Under the pieces are notes generated by a model. It ran no database searches. It was not told the origin of the DNA and saw only the letters and a list, made by a program, of their open reading frames with translations. Below are positions 1-11,406 of a stretch of DNA of 64,000 nucleotides, one piece after another; the stretch's first letter is position 1, and every line of letters begins with the position of its first letter. Source of the DNA: Cephalotus follicularis (lineage: Eukaryota; Streptophyta; Magnoliopsida; Oxalidales; Cephalotaceae); contig BDDD01000432.1 of assembly GCA_001972305.1 (NCBI GenBank), positions 834,711-898,710 on the forward strand, written 5' to 3'. A program made the position numbers and the translations under genes.

Positions 1-254
1 GAAGCGGCTCAACATGCCTTCCCTTTTTGGCCTACGTTCAACTCTAGCCTATTGGCGTCCCATCAGAGTATGCATCTGTGCCATGGTGGCACACAACTAT
101 CTCCAAACCTCAGGGTCAGCCCTGGCTGGAGGAGCATCAGGATCATACTCTAAAAAAATGTTACCAGGAGCCGGTTCATTAACAGCAGGAGCGGGGGCAA
201 GAGCAGGAGTATTCCTTCTGCCTCGACGGCCACGCCTTCCCCTATTGTTCATTT
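1..254 (-). pseudogene. Gypsy gag N-terminus (A1), partial
   Basis: N-terminal part of the capsid polyprotein, starting at the ATG at 254 with MNNRGRRGRRGRR, a basic Arg/Gly-rich lead. It is close to the A2 gag at 31831. An in-frame TAG follows the conserved EVWR (where A2 has WRQLF), so the copy cannot make full-length gag. The rest lies beyond base 1. Function is inferred only from its place directly downstream of the LTR and PBS and its similarity to A2. Confidence 0.75.
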
Positions 255-425
255 CTATAAGAAGATAACAATGGGATGATCATATGCAATCACTGTCAAT
301 TCCAATATCAATCTCTCTTTTCCAACAAACAATGGCATGAATAAGCAAGAAGATACATCATTCAAATCCATTTAGTCAATCTCAATAAACGCATTAATAT
401 ACTTAGCTAGCAGGTCAACCAATGT

Positions 426-436
426 CTCTGATACCA
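426..436 (-). promoter_or_regulatory. Primer-binding site of A1
   Basis: The reverse complement reads TGGTATCAGAG, the site complementary to the 3' end of initiator Met-tRNA used by most plant LTR elements to prime minus-strand DNA synthesis. It lies three bases inside the LTR edge. Confidence 0.85.
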
Positions 437-1688
437 TTCTGTAACACCCCGCGCCAGCAGGGCGGACATGTGGCATTACTCTAAATCTATTACACAATAC
501 AATGGTTGGAACTAGCAATATGACAATACAGAAAACTTAAAACTTTCCAATACATATCATTTGCGGAAGTTACAATATAATAAACCATCCATACAATAAA
601 AATCCTTTATAATACAATAAATTTTACAATACAATAAATTTTATTCTTTCACTACAATATCTCACAACCAGCTCCACGATACCCAAGCAGTCGTGCGATC
701 AAAACGAGCCTTCAGTCCTTCTGTCCACTGCTACCTGCTGCCCTACCTATGCCGCACACAAAAGTACAACATAGCCCCACCCCGAAGGATGGGGTTAGCC
801 ATACTGGCTAAGCAAAAACCTCATGCAGCATGTATGCATGTACAATGTGCAATATCGGTGACAATATATGCAATATCAATGTGCGATGTACAATATCAAT
901 GCAAGACATGGCAAATGCATATGTACAGTTGGCGATCAGACTACCCATATGACAATGGCCCATAACCGAGCATACGGATAGGATCTATAGCAATCAATCA
1001 ATGACAGACACTGAACGGTGGTGTATAAAACACACAATCAATCAATCAATATCCTATACAACGTGCGACCCTGGGTCAATACAATGTCAATCAGTTAGCA
1101 GTGATCAATCCCATGGAAGGTAGTCCTTCAAAAAGGGTGGGAGATCTAGCTACGGTTCTTAGAATGATCAGGTCTTGAACTCATAGATCTTCCAGCCTAT
1201 GGCTGGGTCAATACAGTCTCGATGAGTTACAGCCTTAGGGAGCTACTGAAACCATTAGGTAGCTACAGCCTCGAGGGAGCATCAATCGACAATCAATCGG
1301 CACGGCTCGTCAGCGGGTCAATACAGTACAATGAATGAAACGATCGACGAAATAAGTGGACATAGTCAACAACCTAACATGTCGATAAGAATCATAATGT
1401 CGCTCTATAGGATCCATACAATACAATCAATCATGTCAGTACAATATCATTTCAATGTCAATAAGCAAAGTCAATGAGTGAGGGTATCTAATGGAGGGTT
1501 GGGAATGTGCGTCCAACTTACTGACTTAGACTCACATCACTCATGACTCAAGCAATCAATCGGTTAGTACAATCATTAAAACTATTTTCAAACACTTGAA
1601 AACCTCAAGTGAGGCTCCGGTCAAGTGGCAATGTGAAAAGAAGTTGAAAACCAGCATTAAGTAGTTAAAAACTACTTTCAGTCCGTTA

Positions 1689-2030
1689 GGCGCCGATGTC
1701 CTTGGTGAAAGACGTCGACGCATCTATAAAATGGTGGAAAGATGTTGATATCTTTGAAAGAAATCGATGTCTTTCTCTATTTGTATTGAGATCTGGCCGA
1801 TAGACGTCGATGTCCTTGGAGAAAGACGTCGACGCGTTTCAATAAAAATAGCCTGGGAATGCGCATCGAGGTTCGGCATCAATGTCTTTTCTGGGGAAAG
1901 GTATCTCAAGGCAAAGATGTCGATTTCTTTCAAAGACGTCTATGTCTTTGCTGTAAAATCACAGATACAACACTCTAAAGCGAAAGACATCGATGTCCAT
2001 GGGCTAGTGGTTGATGTCTTTGCCGGGTAG
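1689..2030. repeat. Array of ATCGAT/GTCGAC-centred motifs in LTR A1
   Basis: About eleven degenerate copies of a near-palindrome of the form AAAGACRTCGATGTCTTT, irregularly spaced. The same array occupies 19098-19432 and 36016-36333 in the A2 LTRs. In element orientation it lies downstream of the TATA box, so it is probably transcribed as part of the leader RNA. Confidence 0.8.
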
Positions 2031-2507
2031 GGTCGAGTTTTGTGCAGAAAAACCGGCCAATCTCATACCAAAATACAATTTAAAGCCATTTTTTGAAAAC
2101 CAAGGTTTAAAATCAATCATTTGAGGTTAGTAAAACTTGTTACAATATTCAAAATTCAGTTTCAGTCCTCCTAGATCAGTTAGATCAAGGAAATCAATAA
2201 AACCCTAGTTTTTCATTTCAATGCAATACAATCACTCAATTCAATCAATTATGCAATTTTGCAATAGGAAATCAAGTAGGGAAGTCCTACCTTTAACGAA
2301 GCTTCAAAAGTTGAGCTTACAATCGGTCAAGGCCGGAAACACTTAAGAATCGGCTGCTATGTCACTCAATCGCAAACCCACACTTGCAATCTGTATCGTT
2401 GTTGAAGGAGATGCAATCCGGCTGCTAGGGAGATGGTGGGAGGCTCCCAGCAAGATAGAGAGAGATGGAGAAGAATGAGTGAAATCAGAGGAATGCTAAG
2501 GAATTGG

Positions 2508-2515
2508 CTTATATA
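2508..2515 (-). promoter_or_regulatory. Candidate TATA box of LTR A1
   Basis: Minus-strand TATATAAG about 175 bp inside the 5' edge of the LTR. The equivalent positions of the other two family-A LTRs (19947-19954 and 36824-36831) carry the same octamer, which supports a core promoter. No start site can be assigned from sequence alone. Confidence 0.5.
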
Positions 2516-2686
2516 GCTGATTCCGCCAACTCTCTGAAACTCAGCCCAAAAATCTCGGCTATACATGCATTTAACCAATACATTAACAATAGGTATAAGA
2601 ATACCTCAATTCAATACAATTCGATATAGTACAATACGGTACAATGTATGCATGAACAGTACAAAAAGGAAATTTGCGTCGTCACA

Positions 2687-2779
2687 AATATGCTCAGCTT
2701 CAGTAGTAGAAAGTGCCACTGAGTTTTGCTTCTTGCTAAACCAAGAGATGAGCATATTACGTAAGAATTGGCATCTGCC
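2687..2779 (-). pseudogene. Copia G RNase H, C-terminal piece
   Basis: The minus-strand frame carries the copia RNase H signature LISWFSKKQNSVALS followed by TEAEH. It continues the frame that stops at 5344 on the far side of the solo LTR, and it ends abruptly at the A1 LTR at 2686. RNase H degrades the RNA of RNA:DNA hybrids during reverse transcription. The piece is separated from its N-terminal half by 2.5 kb and cannot work. Confidence 0.85.
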
Positions 2780-2784
2780 ACTAG

Positions 2785-5338
2785 TGTAATATCCCCTTTC
2801 GTTGCTTGCATGTTTATTGTGTTTGTTTTTGACTTTTTGTCTTGAGTCCAGGGCGCAAAGCACCAATGCTTTTGCGTTAACTGTCGACGCTTTAGTGTGT
2901 ATTTTGCTCTTTTTTGAAGTGTAAGACATCGACGCAGTTATGTAAGGAAATGAGCCTAAGCGCTGACGCTTTGGAAATAACTGTCGACGCTTTGGTCAAC
3001 TTTCCTTATTGTTTTGGACGATGGTTTGTGTATGGAAAGGAGGATTCCTTACCAAAACCGTTTATCTATTTTACCAATTGTGTTGAACGCGTTTTTCATG
3101 AAAGGAAGGTTATTAAGCTACACGTTTCTGCCATTTGAAAACACACGCTTTCAATTGTTTTAAAATAACAACACTTGCATATTTTCTTTACAAAAACAGA
3201 AGCAGCCATTTTTCCTTGCACAGTTCATTATCGTTTTGCATCATTCTTGGCATCATCAGAAGGTATTTTCTAACCAAGAGCATTAGTTTTCATGATATAT
3301 TATTGCTATTGATCATTAGATTGTTCATAACTTGTCAATTGATTCATAACAACTGTCATGTTCATGCAATACCAAAAAATGCATTTTGAAACTGTGTTAT
3401 TGCCATGATTTAACCTGCAATCTGCATGTTTATGTTTTACTGGGTTTTAAATAAAAGGAATCATGTTTCATGACATACCTACTACTGTTTTGATGTGTTA
3501 TATTAAGCAAAACGGATTTGTTCATGAAACTGACTTGGTAATGTCATGGCAGAAAACATATTCTCAAGTTGTTTGATATATATATATGCCACCAGTAAAT
3601 TTTATGTTATGCATTGAAATCATTATAGAAGTGTTTTAAACCAAATGACATTACTGTTTTACTAATTCATGCTGAGAAAACTGGTTTTGTACATGTTCTA
3701 CAATCCAAAAAGAAGACCGCAGTGCATATAGAAAACTGTTTATCGTTTTGCATGTTTTAAGCGTGGAAGGTTTTGCATTTCTTTGTCTATGCTTATACCC
3801 TACCTGTCGATGCTTTGTCTATGTGTAACATGTAACCGACGATGCTTTCCTTTGTAAAATGCCATGTTTATGTCGACGTTTAGTGATGCGCTTTGGTCCC
3901 TTTTTGTTAACACTTTGCCCTGAAGAGCCAACGCTTAGTAATAAAATGTCGACACTTTGGACGTGTATTGTGACGTTCTGGCAAGTTGTTTAACATCTAT
4001 TTGATTATATTTTCTGTTTGGTTGATCTGTCTAGGTTTCGATAAATTTTGTGGTGAACGTTAGGAGGTTCCAAGTGTGCTTTCGATTTATTTTGATTTGT
4101 TTAGACTTTGACGGCTAAGGTGTGGATATTCTTGCCTTGACTACTCTTTGATTTATTTGAAATGAATATTGTTTTCGTCACGGGCCATTCGTAATTGATA
4201 CTGCTCTTGATTTTTTAAAATGTATAGATTTTGTTATCGGTTGTTTGTTTCAATTTTCTATAAAATATGTTTTATTACTGAAGTTTAATATTACTTATTC
4301 TATGATTTGAGCATGGTTTTCACTATCGAAAATATGTTATGTGGACATGGCCTTCACCATCGAAAGTACGTTAACTTTTAGATTCAGATATGATTTTGAT
4401 TCAGATATGTTCAGAATTGTTTAGAAAATTTGTTTATGTTTTAGAATTGTTTTAGAATAAAACAATATTTTTAGCATAATAACATATAGAGATAAACCTA
4501 CCTATGAGGTATCATAGGCATGTTCCTTTGGCACGGCGGACATGACACTTACCGTGGCGATGTTATCGGTCTACGTCGCCTCTTTTTATATGTATCCTGA
4601 GGGTAGGATACGGATCCTTTTGAGGCGTATGAGTATACTCTAGTTATTGTCAGATTTAGAAATTTAGATTTGGAATTGATTGTGTAGTGTCGTACACGTC
4701 CTTCCGTCAGATCATGTGGGCCTCGCAAACCCCTTGCAAACTTATATATATGTATACATTAGATTCTCTATTATGGAATTATGAAATCAGATAAAGTTTT
4801 GGATTATGATTTATGATAGTATGCTTTTCAGAGAGTTATGATGGTTTTATAACTGTGTTATTTAAATATTTTGTTTTACGTTATAGAGAATATTAAATCA
4901 TATATTTGTTGATTTTAAAGTTTAGATAACTGTTATCTTTTAAATGTCTGTTTACTGTTTTAATTTCTTATCTGTACTGAGGTTTGCTCAGCTACGTTTT
5001 TATTTCCAAGCAGCAGGTTTTCAAGAGCGTTGGGGAAATGTGTGAGAGTGATATCCACCTTACGTTTGAGGGTTATGAAGGAATTGATCCTGCCCTGTTT
5101 CAGTTATTTATTGGTCATGTTTAGGCCAGTTATTTGAACAATGTTAAGATTTTGGTTTATGTTTTCAGAATTTGTTTTTTAGTTTTGGGTAAGCTTAAGT
5201 ATTCAGACTATGTTTCAGATTATGTTATGACTTAGACCATCACATTTCTGAATAAAGTTAAGATTTGAGTTTTATGACCTGTTATGTTTAAGTTATGTTA
5301 TTGTACCTGTAAGGGCTCCCACCTTCGGGGGTGTTACA
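2785..5338 (+). mobile_element. Solo LTR H with perfect target-site duplication
   Basis: It begins TGTAATATCC and ends GGGGGTGTTACA, and is flanked on both sides by ACTAG (2780-2784 and 5339-5343), the 5-bp duplication made by a retroelement integrase. Nothing internal is present, so the element was removed by recombination between its two LTRs. Orientation is taken from the terminal resemblance to LTR family B. It contains a run of GTCGACGCTTT-like motifs (2880-3000 and 3800-3960) and a TATATATATGCC stretch near 3580. No ORF in it looks real. Confidence 0.9.
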
Positions 5339-5343
5339 ACTAG

Positions 5344-6386
5344 TGCTTTTTCTATCGACTATATAACCTCCGAAGTCGGCATCGGAGTATGTGTGCAAGT
5401 CGAAAGAAGAATTTCTAGGGTACCAAAGACCTAAGGTTGGTGTGTAGGCTAAGTATTTAAAAATTCTCTTTACTGAATGCAAATGTGATTCTCTAGGTGA
5501 ACCTTGAAATCTAGCACATAAGCAAACACTAAACAAAATATCCGACCTACTAGCCATTACGTAAAGCAAAGATCCTATCATACTTCTATATAGTTTTTGG
5601 TCAATAGGTTTACCTTGATCGTCTTTATCTAGCTTAGTAGTTTTGCTCATCGGAGTCATCCTCTTTTTAGCGCTTTCCAATCCAAACCTCTTTAGTAAGT
5701 CCTTGACGTACTTGGATTGGTTTATGAAAATCCCATCCTTCATTTGCCTAACTTGGAGTCTTAGGAAGTAGTTGAGCTCTCCCATGATGCTCATTTCATA
5801 TTCGTCCTGCATAATATTAGCAAAGCTCTTGCACAAATTTTCATTAGAAGATCCAAAAATGATATCATCAACATAAATTTGGACAATTAAAATTTCTTTA
5901 TTAAAGCTTTTTGTAAAGAGTGTAATGTCCATTGTACCTCTTTTAAAATTATTTTCAAGCAGATAACCAATTAAATTTTCATACCAAGCTCTAGGAGGTT
6001 GTTTCGAACCATATAGAGCTTTAGAAAGTTTAAAGACATGGTTTGGAAATTGAGGGTTTTCAAACCCGGGAGTTTGTTCTACGTATACTTCGTCCTTTAT
6101 TGCACCATTTAAGAAAGCACTTTTAACGTCCATTTGAAAAGGAGTGGAATCCTTAAAGGATGCATATGCAAGCAGCATACGTATGGACTCTAGTCTAGCT
6201 ACAGGAGCATATGATTCATCGTAGTCAATTCCCTCTTCTTGGGAATATCCCTTAGCAACTAGCCTAGCTTTGTTTGTAATTATTATTCCTTGATCATCTA
6301 CTTTGTTGCGAAAAACCCATTTAGTACCTATTATGTTTTGGTCATTAGGCTTAGGTACTAGGTTCCATACGTTATTTCGTCAAATA
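5344..6386 (-). pseudogene. Copia G reverse transcriptase and RNase H N-part
   Basis: The open frame covers the copia RT from about 6386. Visible marks are [12 protein letters not shown], the catalytic YVDDIIFGS intact, and [15 protein letters not shown] at the start of the RNase H tail, where the solo LTR cuts in. RT copies element RNA to DNA in cytoplasmic particles. It overlaps the preceding protease-integrase frame out of phase, so a frameshift near 6385 separates it from the polyprotein. The domain itself looks well kept; the insertions and the shift break it. Confidence 0.85.
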
Positions 6387-8001
6387 GATTAAGTTCCTCT
6401 TGCATAGCATCAATCCAATTTTCATCTTTTTCGGCGTCTTCTATATTTCTAGGTTCTACTTGAGATAAAAAGGCAATATAGCTATGATTTAAACTAGACC
6501 TAGTAGTTACTCCTAGTCTAGGATTACCTACGATTGCTTCATGAGGGTGACCTCTTACTACTTTGAAGGTGTTATTGTGTAAAGCTTCTTGATAGCTTTG
6601 AGAGGGTTCTTCATTCATTGATTCTTCCTTCTTGCCATCATCTAAGTTTAGTTCATCAATTTTCTTTTCAATAAATTCTAAAGAATCAACATTTATAACT
6701 TTCTTTGGAAGTTTCGGATTAGTTTCATCAAATACTACATGCACAGACTCTTCAACAAGTAAAGTTCTTTTGTTAAAGCATCTATAAGCTCTACTGGAGG
6801 TTGAGTATCCAAGAAAAATACTTTCATCGACTTTGGAGTCGAACTTACCGAGATGGTCCTTCCCATTGTTGTGGATGAAGCGTTTACATCCGAATGCATG
6901 AAAGTAACCAATGTTAGGCTTTCTCCCCCTCCATAATTCATATGGAGTCTTTTTGAGAACTGGCCTTATCGATATAAGATTTAGGATATAACACGAAGTA
7001 TTTATTGCTTCTGCCCAAAAATATTTTGGCAAATTATATTCATTTAAAAGTGTTCTACACATTTCTTGTGGAGCCCTATTTTTCCTTTCAACAACCCCAT
7101 TTTGTTGAGGTGTTCTAGGAGTGGAGAACTCATGTGTAAATCCGTTTTCATTACAAAAGTTGTCAAATAGGTTATTTTTAAATTCCTTTCCATGATCACT
7201 TGTAATTTTAAAAATAGAAGTGTCCTTTTCTTTTTGAACAATTTTGCAAAGGGTTGAAAACTCTTTAAAAGCTTCACTTTTGTGGACAAGAAAAATAGTC
7301 CATGTATATCTAGAATAATCATCGACTATGACCATGACATAAGATTTACCACCTAGACTTCCAATATATATTGGACCAAATATATCTATATGTAAGAGTT
7401 GTAATGGCCTACATGTAGAGACTATGTCTTTACTCTTAAAGGATGCCCTAGTTTGTTTTCCTTGTTGACATGCGTCACAAATTTTATCCTTTTCAAAGCT
7501 AGGTTTAGGAAGACCCTTAACCAATTCATGCTTTAAGAGCTTTGTAATGTTTGACATTCCGACATGACCTAATCTCCTATGCCATAGCCAACTATCCTCA
7601 TTTATTGAAACTAAACATTTAACATTTTGCAGGTCATTTAAATCTACAATATATACATTTCCTTGTCCATGACCTATGAACCTACTTTGATCATTATTAA
7701 TGTCTATTACTCTACACATATCTTTTTCAAAAGTGACTTTACAATTCTTGTCACATAATTGACTTATGCTCAAGAGATTGTGTTTTAGCCCATTCACATA
7801 TAATACATTATGAAAAAGAGTTCGATTGTTACCTATGGAGTCGAAACCCATAATCTTTCCTTTAGCATTATCTCCAAAAGTAACAAGTCCCCCTTCCTTT
7901 GACTCGTAGTTGACAAAAAGAATTTTGTCACCAGTCATATGCTTGGAGCACCCACTATCCAAGTACCATTGCGTTTTCTCGGATAATGCCTTTAAGCACA
8001 T
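6358..8001 (-). CDS. Copia G protease-integrase polyprotein part
   Basis: A 547-codon frame. It opens with the protease motif [13 protein letters not shown] (catalytic Asp present). Next is the GAG-pre-integrase region with WHRRLGHVG and a CDACQQGK zinc-binding pair (about residues 140-180). The integrase core follows, with Asp in LHIDIFGP, Asp in TSDHGKEF and Glu in VVERKNR, so the DDE triad is complete, and then the ELWRGRKPN region. Integrase inserts the cDNA into the host genome. The frame is intact internally but has lost continuity with gag upstream and RT downstream. Confidence 0.88.
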   Translation of the reverse strand: MCLKALSEKTQWYLDSGCSKHMTGDKILFVNYESKEGGLVTFGDNAKGKIMGFDSIGNNRTLFHNVLYVNGLKHNLLSISQLCDKNCKVTFEKDMCRVIDINNDQSRFIGHGQGNVYIVDLNDLQNVKCLVSINEDSWLWHRRLGHVGMSNITKLLKHELVKGLPKPSFEKDKICDACQQGKQTRASFKSKDIVSTCRPLQLLHIDIFGPIYIGSLGGKSYVMVIVDDYSRYTWTIFLVHKSEAFKEFSTLCKIVQKEKDTSIFKITSDHGKEFKNNLFDNFCNENGFTHEFSTPRTPQQNGVVERKNRAPQEMCRTLLNEYNLPKYFWAEAINTSCYILNLISIRPVLKKTPYELWRGRKPNIGYFHAFGCKRFIHNNGKDHLGKFDSKVDESIFLGYSTSSRAYRCFNKRTLLVEESVHVVFDETNPKLPKKVINVDSLEFIEKKIDELNLDDGKKEESMNEEPSQSYQEALHNNTFKVVRGHPHEAIVGNPRLGVTTRSSLNHSYIAFLSQVEPRNIEDAEKDENWIDAMQEELNLFDEITYGT

Positions 8002-8015
8002 CTAGAAAAATCAAT

Positions 8016-8942
8016 TCAGGTTTTTGTTTGAGGTACCCAACTAATTTTGGGTCCCTTGGGGTTAGTCACGATGGTTCCTTTAGGAACCCAATTTTTCTTC
8101 ATTCTCATAAAGTTTGAATCGTACATGATATTTACTTTATAAAAGCATGTGGTAGAAACATGTCCTAGTTTACCCCTGTTATTACAAGATATATTTATTT
8201 TTCCTTTATTCACGAAATTTCTATTATGCATAACGTTTTTCTTATTGAAGCACAATAATGATCTATGTTCATATTTACCACAATGGATAAAAGAATTATT
8301 TACGCATTTCTTGTTCATGACATTTTTCTTGTGAAAGCAAGCAGATGATACATGTCCATATTTACCACAATAATTACAAGAATTAATATCATTTCTCTTA
8401 ATCGTGGCATTTCGTTTATGATAACGTGAAGAAGATGTATGTCCTATTTTACCACAATACTCACAAGTAATTTTCACAGCTTTCTTCTTGGTAGGAATTT
8501 TTTCTACTGTATTATTTTCTATCATTTCTTTCCTTTCAAACAAATTTTGATAATGTTTTATATTATTCATCTCTTCGTATCCTAGTCCTGCATTGTCAGA
8601 TACGCACCTTTGCATTCCTAAGAGGTTTTCTAGTTTTTCACTACTACGAGAGAACTTTGAAAAGGTTTTCTTTAAGGCATCTACTTCAACCTTAAGATTT
8701 TTATTTTCTTCTTCTAAGTGAGCTACTTCATTTTCTAGAAAGTCTATTTCTACATCCTTAGAGTTGATTTCCTTTGCCAAATCAATTGTTTTTAGTACAT
8801 CATTTTCATTCGTTAAAGTTTTGACCTTTTTCTTTAGAGAAGTAATCATAGAATTATATTTCTCACACATAATAATAAGTTCATCGTAAGTTACCTCTTC
8901 ATTTTCCTCCTCCCCTTCTTCCTCGTAGGCCATCAATGCCAA
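8016..8942 (-). pseudogene. Copia G gag C-terminal part: coiled coil and four zinc-knuckle repeats
   Basis: 308 codons. An acidic lead (EEEGEEENEE) is followed by a heptad-like Leu/Lys/Glu stretch (about residues 25-105) that should form a coiled coil. Four CCHC-like knuckles come next (about 155-285). Only the second (CNYCGKYGHVSSAC) has all four ligands; the others have lost one ligand each. The end, WVPKGTIVTNPKGPKISW, is the usual link to protease in this copia group. The phase differs from the N-terminal gag frame, so the gene is broken. Confidence 0.8.
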
Positions 8943-9391
8943 TTAAGCAACTTGTTCCCCAGTGTCCTCATCCGAGCTTGATTCGTCGCTATCATCCCAA
9001 GTAGCAACCATTGCTTTCTTTTTCTTTATGAATTCCTTCTTCTTTAGTCAGGGGCAATCACTCTTGTAATGCCCCGGCTTGTTGCATTCTTAGCATACGA
9101 CTTCTTCCTTTTTGCTTGACTCTCCCTTTTGCTAAAATTTCTTGTTTAGTTTTCCACCAAACTTCTTTTTGTTGGCAAGGAACTTCTTGAACTTTCTTGT
9201 GAAGAGAGCAAGGTCTTCATCATCATCTTCATCATCATTGGAGTCATCAATTTCAGAGGATTTTAGGCTACCACCTTTTTCTTCATTTTCTCCTTCTCTT
9301 CATCATCGATTCTCTTTTGCATTGTTAGCTCATGGGTCATTAGTGACCCTAGTAGATCCTTCAAGGGAAGAATGTTTAGATTCTTTGCCTC
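8943..9391 (-). other. Frame-broken centre of copia G gag
   Basis: No single frame is open, but minus-strand fragments are recognisable: a knuckle ending ECNKPGHYKSDC with a stop just before the Glu, then KKKAMVATWDDSDESSSDE, a typical acidic stretch of this gag type. At least one frameshift and several stops lie here. Confidence 0.7.
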
Positions 9392-9961
9392 TTAGATTAT
9401 GGTGACCTTGGGCAACCATGATCTTTGCAAGCATCTGAGAATCTTTCTAACCAATTCACTATTAGAATATGTTTTGTCAAGAGATTTCAAAGCATTGATA
9501 ATGTTAGTAAATCTAGTAATCATGGATTTAATGTCCTCATCTTCATTCATTGAGAACAATTCAGAGTTGTGAACTAGTTTGCTTATTTTAGCATCTTTGA
9601 CTTGCTTTGTACCTTCGTAGGTGACTTCGAGTCTATCCCACATTTCTTTAGCAGAATTGCAAGATGAGGCTCTATTAAATTCCCTAGAGTTTATGGCACA
9701 AATAACTATATGCTTAGCTTTTGCATTCATTTGTATTCGTCTCCTATCATCATCATTATAGGTATTCCTAGGTTTAGGAATAACATCCCCATTTTCATTC
9801 CTAACAGTAGGAAGATTTGGACCGTCAACAATGAGGTCCCATAAGTTGTAATCTAGGGATTGAATAAAAATAGTCAATTTTGCCTTCCAATGGCTATAAT
9901 TATTTCCATCAAAAAATGGAGGCTTAGAGATGTTTTGACTCTCTCCATTGTTCATTGTCAT
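9392..9961 (-). CDS. Copia G gag N-terminal part (UBN2-type capsid)
   Basis: 190 codons starting MTMNNGESQNISKPPFFDG, the usual start of copia gag of this group. The capsid-like helical region follows, with NNYSHWKAKLTIFIQSLD, AKEMWDRLEVTYEGT and KDAKISKLVHN. Gag forms the particle in which reverse transcription occurs. The frame ends at the point where the downstream phase changes. The start is supported by its place 48 bp inside the LTR edge. Confidence 0.82.
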   Translation of the reverse strand: MTMNNGESQNISKPPFFDGNNYSHWKAKLTIFIQSLDYNLWDLIVDGPNLPTVRNENGDVIPKPRNTYNDDDRRRIQMNAKAKHIVICAINSREFNRASSCNSAKEMWDRLEVTYEGTKQVKDAKISKLVHNSELFSMNEDEDIKSMITRFTNIINALKSLDKTYSNSELVRKILRCLQRSWLPKVTII

Positions 9962-10009
9962 TCTGGATCATTAAAAGCTCTAGCAATTAAGAATTATAAG
10001 CTAACCTNT

Positions 10010-11328
10010 TGTTAACTTTTTTTTTGGATTTAATCAACTTAAGCAATGAACACAAATGAAATAGGCAATCGACAATAAAATAAATAAAGTAATTACGGAG
10101 AAAAGGGTTAGAGAGATGTAAACACAATTTATAGTGGTTCGACAAAGATCGTGGCTATGTCCAGTTTCCCAAGGTCCTTGAGTTTCCACTAGTGTTCCAC
10201 CCGAACATAATCTTCAAATATCTTTACGGGGCCTATTCGGTGCACCTTTACAATGTTTTGTGATTGACCTGAATCACAAGGGTTAACTCCCCTTTCTTCA
10301 CTTTAGGGTTCACTCCCCTATGTGTGGATTACAAAAATGATAAATATTTTGTGTAACCTCTCAAAGGTTTGGTATGGATATTTTGATTACAAGAAATTTG
10401 ATTGCTCTCAACAATAAAAATTGATCTTGAAAAGACTTCTTCATGATGATATGAAAGTGTTGGATTTTGCTCTTGATTTTTCACTTGCTTGAATGTTCTT
10501 TGTTCTCCTTTTTAATTTCTTGTGCTTCTTCTTCTTTGCAGCTGAATTTGATTTAATAGCAATAATATTTGGACCTTGGGAGTTGATGCTTTTGACTTGA
10601 AAATTGTTCTATCATCCTTGGGAGTTGTAGTTTCAGTCTTGGAAGTTGTTCTATTAGTCTTGGAAATTGTAGCCTCATAAAACAGCTCATTAAACTGTTG
10701 TCCATAATCTGTTTCCTGCGCGCAAAGCGTCGACACTGTTCTTCAAAGAGTCGCCGCTTCAGAGTCCGTTGGATATTTGAATTTGAAAGTTCTGTTCCAA
10801 GCACTGACGGTTTTGAATTTGGAGTTGACAGTTTCCCTCAAAGCGCTGACGGTTTGTGTTGAGCATCGCCGCTTTGAGAAACTTCAATTGGCCCCAAATT
10901 CCCTATTTTTAACCGCTGATATAGGGTCCTTAACTACTGATGCCTTGGGCCAAAGCGCTAGCGCTTTATTCTGAGCGTCGCCGCTTTGGTCAATTTTATT
11001 GGCTTCAAAACTTCTGTTTTTAACTACTAAGATGAAGTGCTTAACTACTGGCGCCTTGCCTTAAAGCGCTGACGCTTTCTTCAGAGCATCGACGGCTTGA
11101 GCAATTTCTCCTTTGCTCACAATACTTCAACTGTTGACACTTTTCAGTTGGACGTCGAAGGTCTCACAAAGCGCTGACAGTTTCATTGTGACCATCGACG
11201 CTTAGACCTGTATCTGCAATTTTCTGTTTTGACTTTGCAACTTTTTTATGTTATCTTGCATAAAAAGAAACTTTTTTAAATACAAATATTTTATCATCGA
11301 AACCTGGATTGAGACATAAATGTCAACA
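10010..11328 (-). repeat. 5' LTR of copia G
   Basis: In plus view it runs from TGTTAACT to TGTCAACA, so in element orientation it starts TGTTGACA and ends AGTTAACA, as in SIRE-type LTRs. It contains a dispersed array of AAAGCGCTGACGCTTT-like motifs. One ambiguous base lies at 10008, just inside the element next to the LTR, and no standard Met-tRNA site is visible there. Confidence 0.75.
10725..11205. repeat. Array of GCGTCGACGCTTT / GCGCTGACGCTTT motifs in LTR G
   Basis: Roughly a dozen alternating degenerate copies of two related motifs: AAAGCGCTGACGCTTT and, 10-15 bases on, GAGCRTCGCCGCTTTG. Spacing is irregular, so this is not a simple tandem repeat. It fills the LTR part nearest the 5' end in element orientation. 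Confidence 0.75.
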
Positions 11329-11406
11329 AAGGATGTGGACATTGAAGCTTCTTCTCTGACTGCTCCTTTGGGAGTCTTGAATAAGCTTGTATTAAAGCTT
11401 TAAAAA

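Larger units (their letters stand above)
1..2686 (-). mobile_element. Tekay/Del-type gypsy element A1, 5' end only
   Basis: Read on the minus strand, this holds a 5' LTR (440-2686), a primer-binding site, a short leader (255-425) and the start of gag, which runs off the left edge of the window. The same LTR family recurs at 17760-20135 and 34671-37022, flanking element A2, and the gag matches the A2 gag at 31568-31831. The right edge joins copia G inside its RNase H frame, so A1 was inserted into G. The partner TSD lies outside the window. The leader shows no coding. Confidence 0.88.
440..2686 (-). repeat. 5' LTR of A1 (Tekay family A)
   Basis: In plus view it starts TGTAACACCCC and ends GTCACA. 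It aligns along its whole length with the two A2 LTRs. In element orientation it has a TATA box near 2510, a motif array at 1689-2030, and a CCCC/GGGG hairpin near 775-796 that is shared with the A2 LTRs. Stretches rich in CAATCAAT and CAATACAAT occur throughout. No coding is seen. Confidence 0.88.
2687..11328 (-). mobile_element. SIRE-like Ty1-copia element G (3' end outside core, interrupted)
   Basis: From right to left: 5' LTR (10010-11328), gag (9961 down to 8016), protease-integrase (8001-6358), RT-RNase H (about 6386-5344), a solo LTR insertion (2785-5338), and the end of RNase H (2779-2687). A1 then interrupts it and its 3' LTR lies left of the window. The order PR-IN-RT-RH is the copia order. 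A large gag with coiled coil and several zinc knuckles resembles the SIRE/Maximus group. Confidence 0.85.

Noticed and set aside
1767-2030. Frames through the ATCGAT motif arrays in LTR A, present on both strands
   Set aside because: The near-palindromic repeat lacks stops in several frames; reading is a by-product of the repeats.
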